DNA of 64,000 nt from Prostheceraeus crozeri (taxonomy: Eukaryota > Platyhelminthes > Polycladida > Euryleptidae). The number at the start of each line of letters is the position of its first letter. The first letter of the stretch is position 1. Below are positions 1 through 12,471 of this stretch, in pieces. Location: contig CAJQUW010012537.1 of the NCBI GenBank assembly GCA_907163375.1, forward strand, positions 1 through 64,000, written 5' to 3'. The position numbers were made by a program, and so were the translations under genes. Below the pieces are notes generated by a model. That model worked only from the letters and a program-made list of their open reading frames with translations, was not told where the DNA came from and searched no databases.

Positions 1-404
1 TTCTCTTGCTCCTAAGTGCAGACTGACTACCGTCGCAAAAGCATTGAGTGTCTAAAATTTCTCTGGTTTGTAGAAAATTCGCAGCACTTGCTTTGCCGTT
101 CACTGTGGCTGCAGTGTAGTCAATATTCCCATGAAGTTCATGATCACATCACAGCTGTATCTTGTATTCTAACTGAGTATCCAATGGACCAATCCTCATC
201 CCAGGGGTCAAGCAAGACTTCTCAGTGGTGTTGCACTGTCACTCAGTGGCAGATCAAGTCTATTCTAAATCAAATGTGACTAATTTTGACGAAATTCGAT
301 GAATTTGGAAACATGGGAAAATGTGGGGGGGGGGAAGAATAGAAGTACCGATTGGTGAATCAGGAGACCGGAACAACTGGAGGAGGATCCAACGTGACGT
401 CGCC
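1..404. other. No gene recognised
   Basis: I see no supported gene or repeat here apart from a short G run near 317-334. The open frames are short and resemble nothing I know. Confidence 0.5.
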
Positions 405-517
405 AAGGGTCGTACGTGACTGGATGGCACAAGGTGACAGCTATGACCCGACCAAGATTTGAACCAAGGTCTCCCGGACGAAGAGCAAACACTCTACCAC
501 AAGTCCACGGCGTCCGA
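405..517 (-). mobile_element. tRNA-derived SINE (minus strand)
   Basis: Read on the minus strand, this stretch contains an A-box-like TGTGGTAGAG followed at tRNA spacing by a B-box-like GGTTCAAATC, the internal RNA polymerase III promoter layout of tRNA-derived SINEs. The same head (GGGAGACCTTGGTTCAAA) occurs at 39626-39690, so this is a repeat family rather than a tRNA gene. The body may extend left to about 290. No clean target duplication was seen. Confidence 0.6.
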
Positions 518-1609
518 AAAAAATAATCCTAAATTATCCAGAGTTTTAAATAGTTCACATTTCTGAATAAAATTCATCGACTATTTAGTTAACAGAATTT
601 TGCAAAAAGTGAGATCTCAAATTAGAAAGCTTAGGTTTAGCTTGCTCAATCTATTAATTTGTTTGTAAAGTCAATTGGACAAAAAAGCTTTTGAATCCAA
701 TCATCACAGCTGCGACTGAAAATTCAATTTCAGGCGTAGCACGTATTATCGACTTAATCTTGGGATGAATGTCAAGCGTACAAGATTAAAAAGCATTCTC
801 TTTGTCCATTGGGAAATCAAGGTGCTATAACTGAAAAAAATTATTTTACATCAAGATTTGACACTTGATGCGATAAAAAGATTGAATGAGACAGACAAAC
901 AAATGCAGGAATAAATCCTTCGCAATCAACGCCATCAGCTGCAATGCAGGAGTTCCTTTAGGTTCACAGTCTAATAACACAATCGGCAAAATGAACATTA
1001 TTAAAGCTGCAATTCGCTAGTGCATGCTAATTGCGCGGATTCAGCAAATGTACTACAAGTTTTTTCACGTCGGAAGTGATTGATGTGTTTAAACATTAAG
1101 AAAAGTACCGTGGTGTATTGTTACATTGACTGCAAAATCAAGTTCACATTTGTCGTCTTTAATTTTTGAGCCTCGCTAATTGCATAGGGCCATTGTCTTC
1201 ATTTTGTTCTCGTTTTCATGTTGTCTGACAATATTCGGAAAAAGAAGAAGAATACATCATTGAATTTGCAGATGGATAGCAACTTAGAATGCATTGTAAG
1301 TCGAATTCACAAATTATAGAAAGTTTTCCGGATAATAATAATACTTCCATAAGACTTTTACACATAAATAGAAAAATTTTCTAGCACGCGAACACGGATT
1401 TCTGCTTCCAAAGAGCAAGACAAATCAGAGTGAAAGAATCGGTAGTTTTGCCATAGTATGACACGATAAATGAAAAAGTGTTGAACTGTTGATGATAAGA
1501 ATGAGCTAGAGACCTTTTAAATATACTTACTCAAGGTCGACAGCAATTTTGGTGGCGACGCTATTTGGTCGATATAGCGATGCATACGGTTTACTAGAAG
1601 TGCTGACAT
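518..1609. other. No gene recognised
   Basis: AT-rich sequence without a convincing coding frame or repeat structure. Confidence 0.5.
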
Positions 1610-2458
1610 CATAGAGTAGGGGTATATATAGGTAGAGTGTCGACTCAAAAAAGTATCTGTGTACAGTGAAAAGTTTTATATCAAAATATTATTTTTTTTG
1701 CGGAGATTACGTTCCTGCGGTCCAAAAAAATATTTGAGCAGTTTTGAAAAAGCTAAATTTTTGCCAATTTAACTGCCACCGAGATGACGCCCCGCTATAA
1801 TTAGTGTGAAACAAGTTAGATATCAAAAGGAATGAATATTTGCCAACAAGCATCCTAACTAAGCGGACATTATAGCTGATTATCAAGGGAATTTCAAGAT
1901 CCGTATTGTAATGGAAGTCTTCATGAAAAAGTCGCGATATTATTCGTGCTTTCTTGGCTGAAACTTCAACTTTTTCATTCAATTTTCACCGGTATGATTT
2001 TATGATTCACTGAATTTATGTTTTATTTCTTGAATCTGAATAGTGATGTGGACCCATTTAATCTTTCAAAGTTAATTGAAATTATTGTCTTTGATTATGT
2101 GATTTTGCTCTGCCAGTAGCAGGTTGCCTGTGATACGATCACGCTTAAGAAAATACTCTTAAGGTTGAGCATGTAAGTAATAGGAACCTATCAAATTGCT
2201 TATTTAACAAACATTAAATCTCCAAGGCTGTCATGACGCTGAGAATCTGTAAGATGCCATAATTCCTTCTGCATTACAATAATGATCACTCAATTCCGTG
2301 GCGATTTCTTCAAAACTTCAAAAATTTGCATATCTCACATTTGATAGCAATTTCCAACTACATCCCCCTCGAGTTCATTCAATAAAATCGAAAGTATGTG
2401 CACATTGGGAATTAAATAAATGCGGAGTTACCACTCTACCTAATATACCTACTCTAGG
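1610..2458 (+). mobile_element. CATAGAGTA-type MITE, copy A
   Basis: A non-autonomous DNA element of about 850 bp. It opens with CATAGAGTAGGGGTATATATA and closes with the near inverse (CTACCTAATATACCTACTCTAGG). The interior matches copies at 5840-7355, 6271-7082 and 40791-41636 along the whole length, including the GCGGAGATTACGTTCC block. It has no coding capacity. The flanks do not give a clean 8-bp duplication here, unlike the other copies. Confidence 0.75.
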
Positions 2459-3680
2459 CTGAATTACTGTGGCAAAGGATACACTAGGTCCATGATACCA
2501 CATATACACAAAGCTAGACCACGGACTTCTAGACATTAAAGATGAGCGTCGGGTCAGTTTCCATGAATTTTGAAAACTGACTCGAACTTAAAGACAACCC
2601 GAATCCGAGGTTGCCTTGGGTCCAAACAATTTGCCCGAACTCGAAAAGAAAATGCCAGAACCTAACCCGACCCGGTCTCATTACAGAATTCTGTGTAATG
2701 TTAGGGCACCATAAGAGCCTCATCCCGAGTTCTTGCCGACCTATTTGAACACAGTCGGTATTCAGGAAGTGCATTCAGCCAGATTTGGTTGTCCTCAGGT
2801 GCTTGTGCGGTCGGCCCACCCTTTCCCTGCTATTGAGAGGGGGTACAGGTCGTCAGGTGCTAGGCCGGCCGATCGCCCGCTCGTAGTGGCAGATGACCTC
2901 CGCTCACTTGACAGACCATCCCATAGGTCCAAATAAATCGATTGAAGAATAGCTCGTACTTTTGATCAATAATCCAAAAGTATTCAAGCAAGAGGTGATG
3001 ACGTAAACAAACACCATGTAACGTGAACGAACGTTCAAAACAGGACAATTAGCGATGGCATGTCTTTGTTATTTCAAAATGGCAGGCGTTTGTTTACCTT
3101 CATTGCTTGTGTACTTTTGCGGAAATGAGAAAAAATATTGAAGAAGCTTGAAAAAGAACAATAGAACTTATATGAATATGGCTTGCATATTCGTACTCCT
3201 CCAATCGCAAGGATTCTGAAAGTACCAACCATGAGCATTTTTGATGAAAGAGTGACAACATAGAATTTCAACCAGAAAGGTCATGATTTTGTGATAACTT
3301 CACGATATCACTAATTGTTTTATACGTTCACCGATTTTGATGACCAGTATGTCAAAACAGAGCTCAGAAAATGCTATTTCTTCCCGTGCATGATTCATTA
3401 TTATACTCACATGTCATCATTTCGAAAAATTGCGATTTGTAAATTGAGCGATTTTCATATTTTGAACACAGCTCAAAAAATCCTAAAACAGATGCAAATC
3501 TATCATGGCTCATTTTAAAGCTGAAAATGCAAGCTCTCGAATGATGTATGGCACGTGCATGTGCGACACGATTGGAAGGCATGAGAATCGATTGGATTTC
3601 ACTGAAATTTAGGTTGTCCGTTTTTTTATGATCAGCTCTGTAGTTGTCAGTATCACTAAATGAAATTTCAAAATATTATA
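2459..3680. other. No gene recognised
   Basis: No supported gene. The short open frames show no recognisable motif. Confidence 0.5.
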
Positions 3681-3800
3681 CACCAGACGCGGCGTGGTCC
3701 CGCGCGTTTCTGTGTTAACAGCCCTATACATGTATTAAGGTTCTGAACAAAAATTCTGACACGTGGGGACGCGACGCCCCGCGCCGCGTCGCGTCCGGTG
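3681..3800. mobile_element. Short GC-rich foldback element
   Basis: A GC-rich island in AT-rich DNA. The left end CACCAGACGC..GGCG and the right end CGCCGCGTCGCGTCCGGTG are imperfect inverted repeats about 120 bp apart, which suggests a tiny MITE or foldback. No target duplication was identified, so the assignment is tentative. Confidence 0.4.
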
Positions 3801-5167
3801 TGAATGGACCTTTTGGAAAAGGGAATTCCAAATAATTGCATCCCTGAAGCGTCCATATCTGTATATTAACAACCCATGATAGGAGTCCATTACTAGGCAT
3901 TCAGAGGCGTACATTTTGGAAATGTATAGCTGCTGTCACATAAAGTCATGCTGAAAACGTTAGTTTTCAAGAAACTGAAAACTAAGACAGAGAAAGGCTT
4001 GATTCTGCTAATTTGTCATTTATTTCTTGTAACTTCAGTTTACGGAAGAAAGACTACAAGTTACAGATTCCAGAAGAAAGACTACATCTGAGACAAAATT
4101 GATAGTCTCTTACATTTTCAGTTTGCCTAAAGACTTTAACATACATTGTTTGTTTCGCAGTTAGAACAAAGACGGTTCACCAAATGCACTGTTACAAAGG
4201 CATGTTTATGAAACGACCGGCAAACATAAAACACTTCAAATATGAAAGCGGAGTTCATATTCAAAGTAGCTTCATTGTAAAAAGTCAATTCTTGTTTAAT
4301 AATCTCAGTTTCAAACTTTCTATCTCGTTATCTATAATTATCTTGCATTATGATATCGCACAGTCGACTGTCTTCATTATCGCTTATGGAAAAGGCTCAG
4401 GTAACGGAAGTTGAGAAGATGAGACACAAGAATGAAACCAAACAAGACTGTAGGATGTCGGGATTATTTCACAAGCGAACATGAGGAAACCCGAGTCTCG
4501 TCACTGACTAATAAATCGGTTTATCTCTCCCGTTTGCAAATGAATCTGTGCAGGTTGCATCCGGAGTCAGAGTCTCGGAAGATGTAGAGGAATTAATGAA
4601 GAGTTTGGACGAGGTGGGGGATTGACTCGCAAGGCTGGATATTATATGCACGTATAGGCGCAAGATTATTCGGCCTCTCTGGCAGTGTGGTATATTGATG
4701 ACAAATGATCATTTCTGAAGACGATGAAACATGATTTAAGAGACGGACACAAAAGGCCGCAGACATAATGTCCTTTTTGAAACAATAAAGATGTCTGAGG
4801 TGGGCTAAATTGATGTGGAAACTGAATACATAAATTAGTTATCGTCGAGACACTTTAAAGCACGTGGTCTTTCAAAAGTCATTGTAATGTCTTAATACGC
4901 CTGTAGGAATGAATGTTCTCTGCTTCAGATGATCTTTTGTCAAAAAACAAAATTGTCAGAGTGATTTAAACTTTGCTGAATATATCTTTTCAATGTAGCC
5001 GATTTTAAATGCACAGTGAACCTATTTGATTGCTCTATGTTTGGATTACAGCATAGATGCATTTTTTGACATGCCTGAACAAAATAAGAACAAAAATGTA
5101 AACCAGACAACAAGTGCGAAGTCCAACAGTACGCATCCTCAACGATAAAAAAGATTCAGGGTCAAGT
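3801..5167. other. No gene recognised
   Basis: No supported coding region or repeat. Confidence 0.5.
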
Positions 5168-5690
5168 CAGGGATGCGGAGTCGGAGTCCCGGAGCAAGCC
5201 TTCCTAGTCTCGATCACACCTACGCACCTACGCACCAAAGGTCACATCAGAGACAAAAATGAAATACTAGTTTGTTTGAGATCATTACCTCTCACCCTTG
5301 CATTAATCGTGTGTGATGGCTCCTCCAACGCGCATATTAAAATCGATAAAAAGTGCACTCATATTTTTTGGAGAAGGATGGGGATTTTCCTGCCTGGTAG
5401 ATAGTGGAGAAAAGCCGCGTGAAGCAGACATCAACAAGATGGGAGGAGGCGGGTCGCATGCATCCAACTTAAAGCGACATCTGATAAACTTTCATCGCAA
5501 ATGATTGATAATTGATGCAGCAATGATCCCTAAAAATAGGTTCAGGTAAGCCTATAATTATCTATAATGTAGGTTGCCAGTTTTTTTAAAAAAACTAGGC
5601 TTTATATCATTGCCACCCGGAGTCGGAGTCGGAGTCCTATCAACCCTCGGAGTCGGAGTCCTATCAAAATAATAGGACTCCGCATCCTTG
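5168..5690 (+). mobile_element. hAT-type MITE with BED-finger remnant
   Basis: The termini CAGGGATGCGGAGTC and its near inverse GACTCCGCATCCTTG are flanked by a perfect 8-bp duplication GGTCAAGT (5160-5167 and 5691-5698), the hAT hallmark. The interior still encodes the end of a BED-type zinc finger (5313-5504, SHASNLKRHLINFH), so it looks like an internal deletion derivative of an autonomous hAT. The right part carries repeated GGAGTCGGAGTCCTATCAA units. A longer inverted copy lies at 44491-45207. Confidence 0.8.
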
Positions 5691-5839
5691 GGTCAAGTGG
5701 CGTGCGCTAATTGAACTATTTTCGTATTGATTCAGGAAGAAAATTATCAATGACCATCATGCATAATAGAATAATAAAAGTATTGAGCTGCATCCTCAGT
5801 TGAAAAATGGGAACAGACCTGAATAGCTGCCATTTCATC

Positions 5840-7355
5840 CGTAGAGTAAGTATGTAATAGGCAAGTGTCGACTCAAAAGATCTCAGTATACAGTGGAAAT
5901 TTTACATCAAAAGATTCAGTTTTTTGCGGAGACCTCGTTCCTGTAGTCAAAAAATTTGATAACTCTTAAAGAAACTCTATTTTACTAATTATTCCTGTGT
6001 TTACATACTAGGAACGTGGGCCCACCGTGTAAGTACTATAAAACTTATTAGATATGAAAAGGAATTAACATTCACTAACAGGTGCCATAATTAAGCAGAA
6101 ATTAAGCTGAATCTGTCAAGGAAATCTCATGAACTGCATTACTACCGGTATATAGCAAGTCTTCATGGAAAATGTAGTAAAATAGTAAAATGTGAACCAA
6201 TTTACATCTTTTAAAGCTAATTATGATAATTGTATGATAGCTTGCTCTTTCAGTGGCAGATAGTTTGTGATATAGAGTAGGGATATATAGGTAGAGTGTC
6301 AACTCAAAAGTATCTGTATACAGTGAAAATTTTTATATCAAAAGATTCAGTTTTTTGCGGAGATTACGTTCCCGTGGTCCAAAAAATTATTTGAGCACTT
6401 CCAAAAAAGTCAAAATTTGCCAATTTACATACTACCGAGATGACTCTCCTACATAAGTAGTAGGAAACAAGTTGGATATCAAAAGGAATGACTATTGATG
6501 ATAAGCATCCTAACTAAGCGGAAATCAAGCTGATTATCAAAGGAACTTCATGCATTGTATTATAATGAAAGTCTTCATGAAAAAGTTGCGGTATTATTCG
6601 TGCAAGTTTTTAATTCAATTTTCAGCGGCATGATTCTCGGATTCACTACATTCATGTTTCATTTCCTGAATAATATATTTTTATTATTTTATATCTTTCA
6701 AAGTTGAATGAAGTCACTGTCTTTGATCATGTGATTTTGCTGTGCCAGTGGCAGGTTGCCTGTGATCACGCTTAAGAAAATATCCTTAAGGTTGAGCAAG
6801 AAAGTAATAGGAACCCATTTTTGCTAATTTAGCAAACATTAAATCTCCAAGGCTGTCATGACACTGAGAATCTGTAAAATATCATCATTCCTTCTGCATT
6901 ACAATAATGATCACTCAATTCCGTTGAAATTCCTTCAAAACTGCAAAGATTTGCGTGTCTCACATTTGGTGACAATACCACTTGTATCTCCATTGAGTTC
7001 ATTTAATTAAATCGAAAATGTATACACATTGGGGATTTAATAAATGCAGAGTTACCACTCTACCTAATATATTTACTCTATGGTTTGTGATTTGATCACG
7101 CTTAAGAAAATGCTCTTAATAAGGCTGAGCATTTAAACCATCAAATTGCTAATTTAACAAGCATTACTTCTCCAAGTTTGCTTTGACACTGAAGATTTAT
7201 AAAATACTATTATTCTTTAAAACTGGAAAAAATTTGCACATCTCACATTTGCTACTAGGTCTCAACTCGAGTTCATTTAATAAAATCGAAACTGCATGCA
7301 CATTTGTGTTTAATTAACGCTGAGTCGTTACTCTGCCTAATATACTTACTCTATG
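5840..7355 (+). mobile_element. CATAGAGTA-type MITE, copy C (host of nested copy B)
   Basis: A degraded family member whose left part is 5840-6270 and right part 7083-7355; copy B sits between them. The outer flanks ATTTCATC (5832-5839) and ATTGCATC (7356-7363) match at 7 of 8 positions and look like an aged 8-bp target duplication. Its divergence from copies B and D fits an older insertion. Confidence 0.7.
6271..7082 (+). mobile_element. CATAGAGTA-type MITE, copy B (nested)
   Basis: An 812-bp copy inserted into copy C. It is flanked by the exact 8-bp duplication GTTTGTGA (6263-6270 and 7083-7090). Removing it leaves one continuous family member, which fixes the element boundaries and shows that the family duplicates 8 bp on insertion. 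Non-coding. Confidence 0.85.
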
Positions 7356-7363
7356 ATTGCATC

Positions 7364-9315
7364 TAACATCGGGAATAATCAGCAGACCTCTTTCACATCC
7401 CTCAACATCGACATAATTCTCTATTTATTCATAGCAATCCCTATTTTGAATGCGGGAATAGTGAAGCAGCATTCTTAACAAATCTGCTATGTTCTTGCTT
7501 CATGGCTATAGAAGTGGTTTAACAAAACATTGACCACACAAGTGAATATGAAGACAAATAAACCCACACGAAGCTGAATTAGAGACAGGGAAAATATATC
7601 GAGTTGAGAATCATATTGTCCGAGCAAGGCTGAATTTCGATTTCCAAATTATTTACAAACTCAGCTATCAAGAGATAATTTTCTCATAACATCGCACCTT
7701 ACTGCTTATATGAAGTATATTCTTCTTGAATAAATAATAGCATCCGATAAATAGCTCGAAAGGTATTTTCTTTCCAAATTGTAATTTATTGAAATATGTA
7801 GAATTGACAGGTAAAAGTTGAATCTAAATGAATTCTTGTCCCGAATTGAAATTATTTTCGTTTCCTCTGGTTGAACTATTTCTCGGACTGCATGAACACT
7901 GGGAATCATTACCGGAAACCATTGATGGAGTTAAAAACAGAATACCTCCTTAATTTCGACTGTATTTTGCCAACAGACATGAAACTGATACATATTTTGT
8001 AACGTTGAAGTTTGGTAGTTTCCCACAATTAATTGTCTGAGTTCCTTTTATCAGAAATTTGCATTTCGCAATAGTGGATCAAAATCAGGAATATCCAACT
8101 GGGAATGTCATGGGTGAGAAATTATCAACGTCCCATCATCGATATTATTGAGTCAATGAATGAAAATCTGTCAAAGTTGAGCCTTGTTTACACGTAATTT
8201 GTGTCACAGGCCTCCTGCCTCATCTGACGGTAATAATAAGTGACAATACTCAGAAACACATTCGCAATAACATTGATGTTGAAGTGTTAACAGAATTTAT
8301 GACACAGCGCAGATAACAGAAAGCGCTTAGAGGCAAAGTCTAGGGAAGGCTCAGACATCGGGCATGACACATGAGTCTGTCAGTAACAGGCATGATGAAA
8401 AGCTGATCGGTGTAAAGAAAATGTCAGATGAGAATTAAATAAACAACTAGATTAAGAAATAATAACATGAAAAATATTAAGAATCAAAAAATGTAGAACA
8501 AAAGAAAATTATATTTTCACAACCACGTGATTAAAGGCAATGAGCAGTAGTACCAGTGTTGGATTTGAGGGGAGGGAAAGCGGTGAAGTTCCCATGCACT
8601 GCCTTGTCTCATCCCCGGTACTCGAGATATGTCCTCCTTCCGTGAGGGGGAAGAATATTTCCGGTAGATAGGCCTTGAATTGCCACTACCAGATCAATTG
8701 ATCATCAATTGATCATTTTTGTGAATATGAGCAACACTGACAGATGTAGGCCTAATTTCCTCACGATTCTTCATAAACTAAATTATCTGATCATCAATAA
8801 TTAACTTTCTTTGTTCAGAAAGATGATAACTGAATTCGAGAAGCAGAAATGCTTTAAGGAATTAAAGGTTACGAAACCATTGCAAAAAGAGTGGAGTCCA
8901 GAATGCTATCTTGTTTCTTTCAGGGTCTTGTCGACAACGCCATGGCATTTGTTTCACAATCCAGAAAATCAGGTTTGGGAACAGTGTTTACGTTTCGCTC
9001 TGAGAATATTGAAAGAAGTCTGATATTTGTGAATTTATTATAGGTCTAGTTGCAATAGATTGCACAATGATCCTCTACGTAATTTTTTTATGTATTGGGA
9101 TCTTCACATGCGTAGACCTACCATAAATTTCTGATTCACAAGGGTATCTGCGGACCGTATTTGAATCATTATTTGACTAAATACGGGTAGCACCAAATGC
9201 ATGCATTGGAGAGTCCCTCTCAAGCATCAAATAGGCTATCTCCTCCTTGTTCCATTTATGGTTAGTTATTTTCAAAATTATTCGCGTGCGTCCTAGGTGC
9301 GCGAATGATAGTGGT
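7364..9315. other. No gene recognised
   Basis: AT-rich DNA with no supported gene. The 70-codon frame at 8811-9023 resembles nothing I know. Confidence 0.5.
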
Positions 9316-9673
9316 CACGGTGAGTCGGAACATGCGGGTTTAACTTGAAAATTTCCCATCAGGTTTCTCAACGGTTTTGGGGTAATTCGATGGGGCTGAG
9401 TTCAAATCTGACATCAAAAAAATCTTTCAACGACGTCTTTCTTTGCCATATGCAAAAAACAAAATGGCGGCCGTCGAAAACGAAACCGATTAATTATTTG
9501 CAGCTAGAAAATTTCCCATGTGGTTTCTGAACGGTTTTTGGGTAATTCGATAGTGCTGAGTTCAAATCTGGCATCAGAAACAACTTTCATCGACGTCTTT
9601 TCTTGCTATGTTCCTATTGCTACATTATTTAATTACAAAAAATACAGCACTTTATAATCGCTGATCAAATATT
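9316..9673 (+). repeat. Left inverted repeat of DUF3504 element, internally duplicated
   Basis: The block beginning GAAAATTTCCCAT occurs twice here (about 9346-9440 and 9506-9673). The second copy continues through TGCTACATTATTTAATTAC to near 9673 and matches the right repeat at 12472-12671 in inverse orientation. The left arm is therefore longer than the right because of an internal duplication. Confidence 0.85.
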
Positions 9674-9865
9674 CAGATCATGAGATAATCTGTCCGGTAG
9701 AGGTATTAAGTGCAATTCTATTTTATACATTGATTCCGAATTTATTCATTAGGACATTCGTTTTATACTCATATTTATGCTTTCAAAACCTTTCTATTAT
9801 TCAATAAAAATAAAGTTATTTTTCCAACAACATATCTATCTGAGAAAAACAAATTTCAATCAAAA

Positions 9866-10377
9866 TCATATGTGATGACGTCCATTGTAAGCCAAAACGG
9901 CTCTGAGAAGTCTGTTTCTGTTATTTAATTTGTCACAGTCTTTCATTTTGTAATTTTGCCAGAAATCGCTTAAGTTCCTGTGAACGGATTCTGAGCTCTG
10001 TTCGCAGTACTTTCCCAGTCCTTCATGTTTTGAGAGACAAAATTCTCTCACGTAGTGAAAAATTGCGTGAATCTTAGGTGTCACCGCAATGCCGAGAGGT
10101 AGTCGTCACGGAACTCACGGATTTTGTCCTGAAAATTCTCCTCGAGCGTGAAAGAGAAACAGCTGGCCACGACACTATTCAAACTCCGAAATGCTTTAAC
10201 AAACGGAAGACATCCAAGTGGACAGTTGGCCGCCAAAATATCAACTTTCCTAAGAAGTGACCGCGAGTCGTTACCTGCAAAGGAACCGCCGCCGTGATAG
10301 CAACAGGGGCTGACATGACAATCAATTAACCACTTCTGTGCTGCCTCAGGAAAATGCTCTTCCATGAAAACACACAT
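9866..10377 (-). pseudogene. Broken mobile-element gene, C-terminal part, unknown family
   Basis: Two overlapping minus-strand frames (10377-10081 and 10084-9866) read as one protein with a frameshift near 10084. The second frame has KIHAIFHYVREFC, then GLGKYCEQSSESVH and ends RAVLAYNGRHHI. I recognise this layout (K-[IM]-H-x-[IL].., G-[LF]-G..SEQ..ES-[IV]-H) as the C-terminus of a protein common in invertebrate mobile DNA whose family name I cannot give. The upstream frame holds CYHGGGSFAGND, also typical of that group. The N-terminal half is missing. Confidence 0.5.
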
Positions 10378-10504
10378 AGCAATCGATTCAATGAAATCAC
10401 GCGCCCGCTATTTTGATAGTTGAAGATCACATGACTCGTTGATTCAAAGGAACATAGATATCTTCCTTTATCTTCATCTCTATCTACTGTCATCTAATAC
10501 GTAA

Positions 10505-10649
10505 TATTATTACACTGACTTCGATGTATTACACGGTCAGAATCTACGAATATGATGCTACGGTATTCTCCGAGCCGAAGGCGAGGAGAATACCATAGCA
10601 TCATATGAGTAGATTTGAGCTGTGTGATACATAGAAGTCAGTGTAATAA
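10505..10649. repeat. Imperfect long hairpin
   Basis: A 145-bp imperfect palindrome centred near 10577. The outer arms TATTATTACACTGACTTC and their inverse are well conserved, as are the inner arms ATGCTACGGTATTCTCC and inverse. The apex GAGCCGAAGGCGAG resembles foldback repeats common in marine invertebrates. It lies inside the DUF3504 element, upstream of the gene. Confidence 0.75.
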
Positions 10650-10782
10650 TACTATGTGTTCGCTGAATGATATCTCATGACTCCATGGATATATTTCATA
10701 TTTGAATTCATGAATTTTGAAACAGCTTAATTATCTAAGCAAGCATTCCTTTCTTCACTTTTCACTAATCAATGACATAGGA

Positions 10783-11984
10783 ATGACGTCGAGATTTGTA
10801 AACATGTCAGAGGAAGAAGTTAATTCTGATATCGATAATAGAATACCAAAAAGTACTTGGAATAAGATGAGATGGGCATTCAAGCTATTTGTCACCTGGC
10901 ATGACCACTGGAAAATAAGAATTGACGATGATGTTTTGAAAGTATATAAAAATGTGAAAGAATTTACATCAAACGATCTCAATCACTGTTTGAAGTACTT
11001 CTTCGCTGAGGTCAGAAAGGTTGATGGAGATATGTATCCTCCAGAATCGTTGAAAGGCATTGGTGCGATGCTACAGCTATATTTCAATACAGAAATGAAA
11101 TGAAAAAAATTTCTATTTTTACGGACATTGATTTCAAAAGTGCTCGTGATTCCCTTGATGCTCAGATGAAAAAATCAGCTCAACGCGGTAACGTAAAACC
11201 AAAGAAAAGAGCATTGCCAATTGATCTAGAACAAGAGAACGAATTGTGGGAAAATGGTAGTTTTGGAATTTCAAATCCAGATCAGCTAATCCACACACTT
11301 ATTTATCATTTGGGAGTTCATTTGAGTCTTAGAGCGGCTAAAGAACATCATGAGATGGAATTTGGAGACGAATCTCAATTAATTCTTTGTAAAGACAGTG
11401 ATGATAAAGAATATTTGAAATACGTTGAAAGAATGTCAAAAAACAAGCGTTATGGATTAAAATGTGCCAGAATGGACCCCAAAGAGACTCGAGTTTATCA
11501 GAACACGGACAACCCAGATCGATGTGTGATCAAATTATATAAAGAGTACATTCGACATAGACCAGATGGTGCGTGCAAAGCATTTTATCTGACGCCCTTA
11601 CAGAAACATCAAATAAAAGCTGTTTGGTACAAACGCTGCCCAATGGGGATTCATAAAATTGAAAATACCACTAAAACGTTGATGAAAAATATTGCAAAAG
11701 ACAGCGACTTCTTTACGAACACTTCTTTACGACGCACTGCTAAGACTCGACTTGTACAAGGCGGCATATCCAAGGAGGTTGCAGCACTCAAAACAGGTCG
11801 AATCAATGAAAAAGCAGATAGTGCCTACATTCATGCCGAGGTATTCGAGAAAGATATGTCGAAAGTGCTGTATGGATCATATGAAGCTACAACAAACAAT
11901 GTTGTATCTACAAACAACACAAACACACGAGAAAACAAATCTATCAATTTTTATGGATGTACTTTTAACAATTGCACTTTATGA
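10783..11984 (+). pseudogene. DUF3504 / Crypton-type tyrosine recombinase, one frameshift
   Basis: Two frames overlap at ATGA (11100-11103). The first (from ATG 10783, or 10804) has the SAM-like N-terminal part with KSTWNKMRWAFKLFVTWH and FFAEVRKVDGDMYPPESL. The second (11100-11984, 294 aa) has the DUF3504 core: LWENGSFG, HLGVHLSLRAAKEHHEM, YKRCPMGIHKI and a final AYIHA with the likely nucleophile Tyr. This family derives from Crypton tyrosine recombinases and includes domesticated relatives such as the C-termini of QRICH1 and ZMYM proteins. The expected NHSxR box reads NTSLRRT, and the TGH box reads TGR, so both catalytic His positions appear changed. An A-rich run at the junction suggests a 1-nt indel. 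Confidence 0.75.
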
Positions 11985-12258
11985 TGTGTTACTCTATTAT
12001 TTGTATTGGGTTGGAAACTAAGCTCAGACTCATCTCGTAATTATTAATAATTTATTAGTTATCTGTAAGAGTGTATTAGTGGTTTAGAAGTCTAAGACAA
12101 TTCCGTCTTCAATTTTTTGAATCTGGCACATCTTCTAGCTCTCATGGAGCATTTAAGAGCTAATTCTTTTCGCTTCGGTGAGTCAGAACTTAGGTTTCAA
12201 TCATAGTACTGTTTCAATCGTTAAAGTGTGTTATAACACATTACAGGTAATCTACTCC

Positions 12259-12286
12259 CAGGTAATCTACTGCAGTAGATTACCTG
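12259..12286. repeat. Perfect 28-bp palindrome
   Basis: A perfect palindrome made of CAGGTAATCTACTG and its inverse complement, inside the right part of the DUF3504 element. A third partial copy of the arm lies just upstream (12245-12256). Confidence 0.8.
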
Positions 12287-12471
12287 AGAAAGATATTGCA
12301 GTTCAAAATATACATGTTGAATATGGATATCTAAGCGTATTTTACTCAATTATAATCGACCGCCTAATTGCATTAGGGGCATAGCACATGAGGCGAATAC
12401 ATGTAGCTAAATAGAAAGACAAGAATTAATCTATATCAGTGCTATCGAAATCAATCAAGAAAATCAAGATT

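Noticed and set aside
405-517. A real tRNA gene
   Set aside because: It has A and B boxes but no convincing acceptor or anticodon stem, and a related head occurs at 39626-39690.
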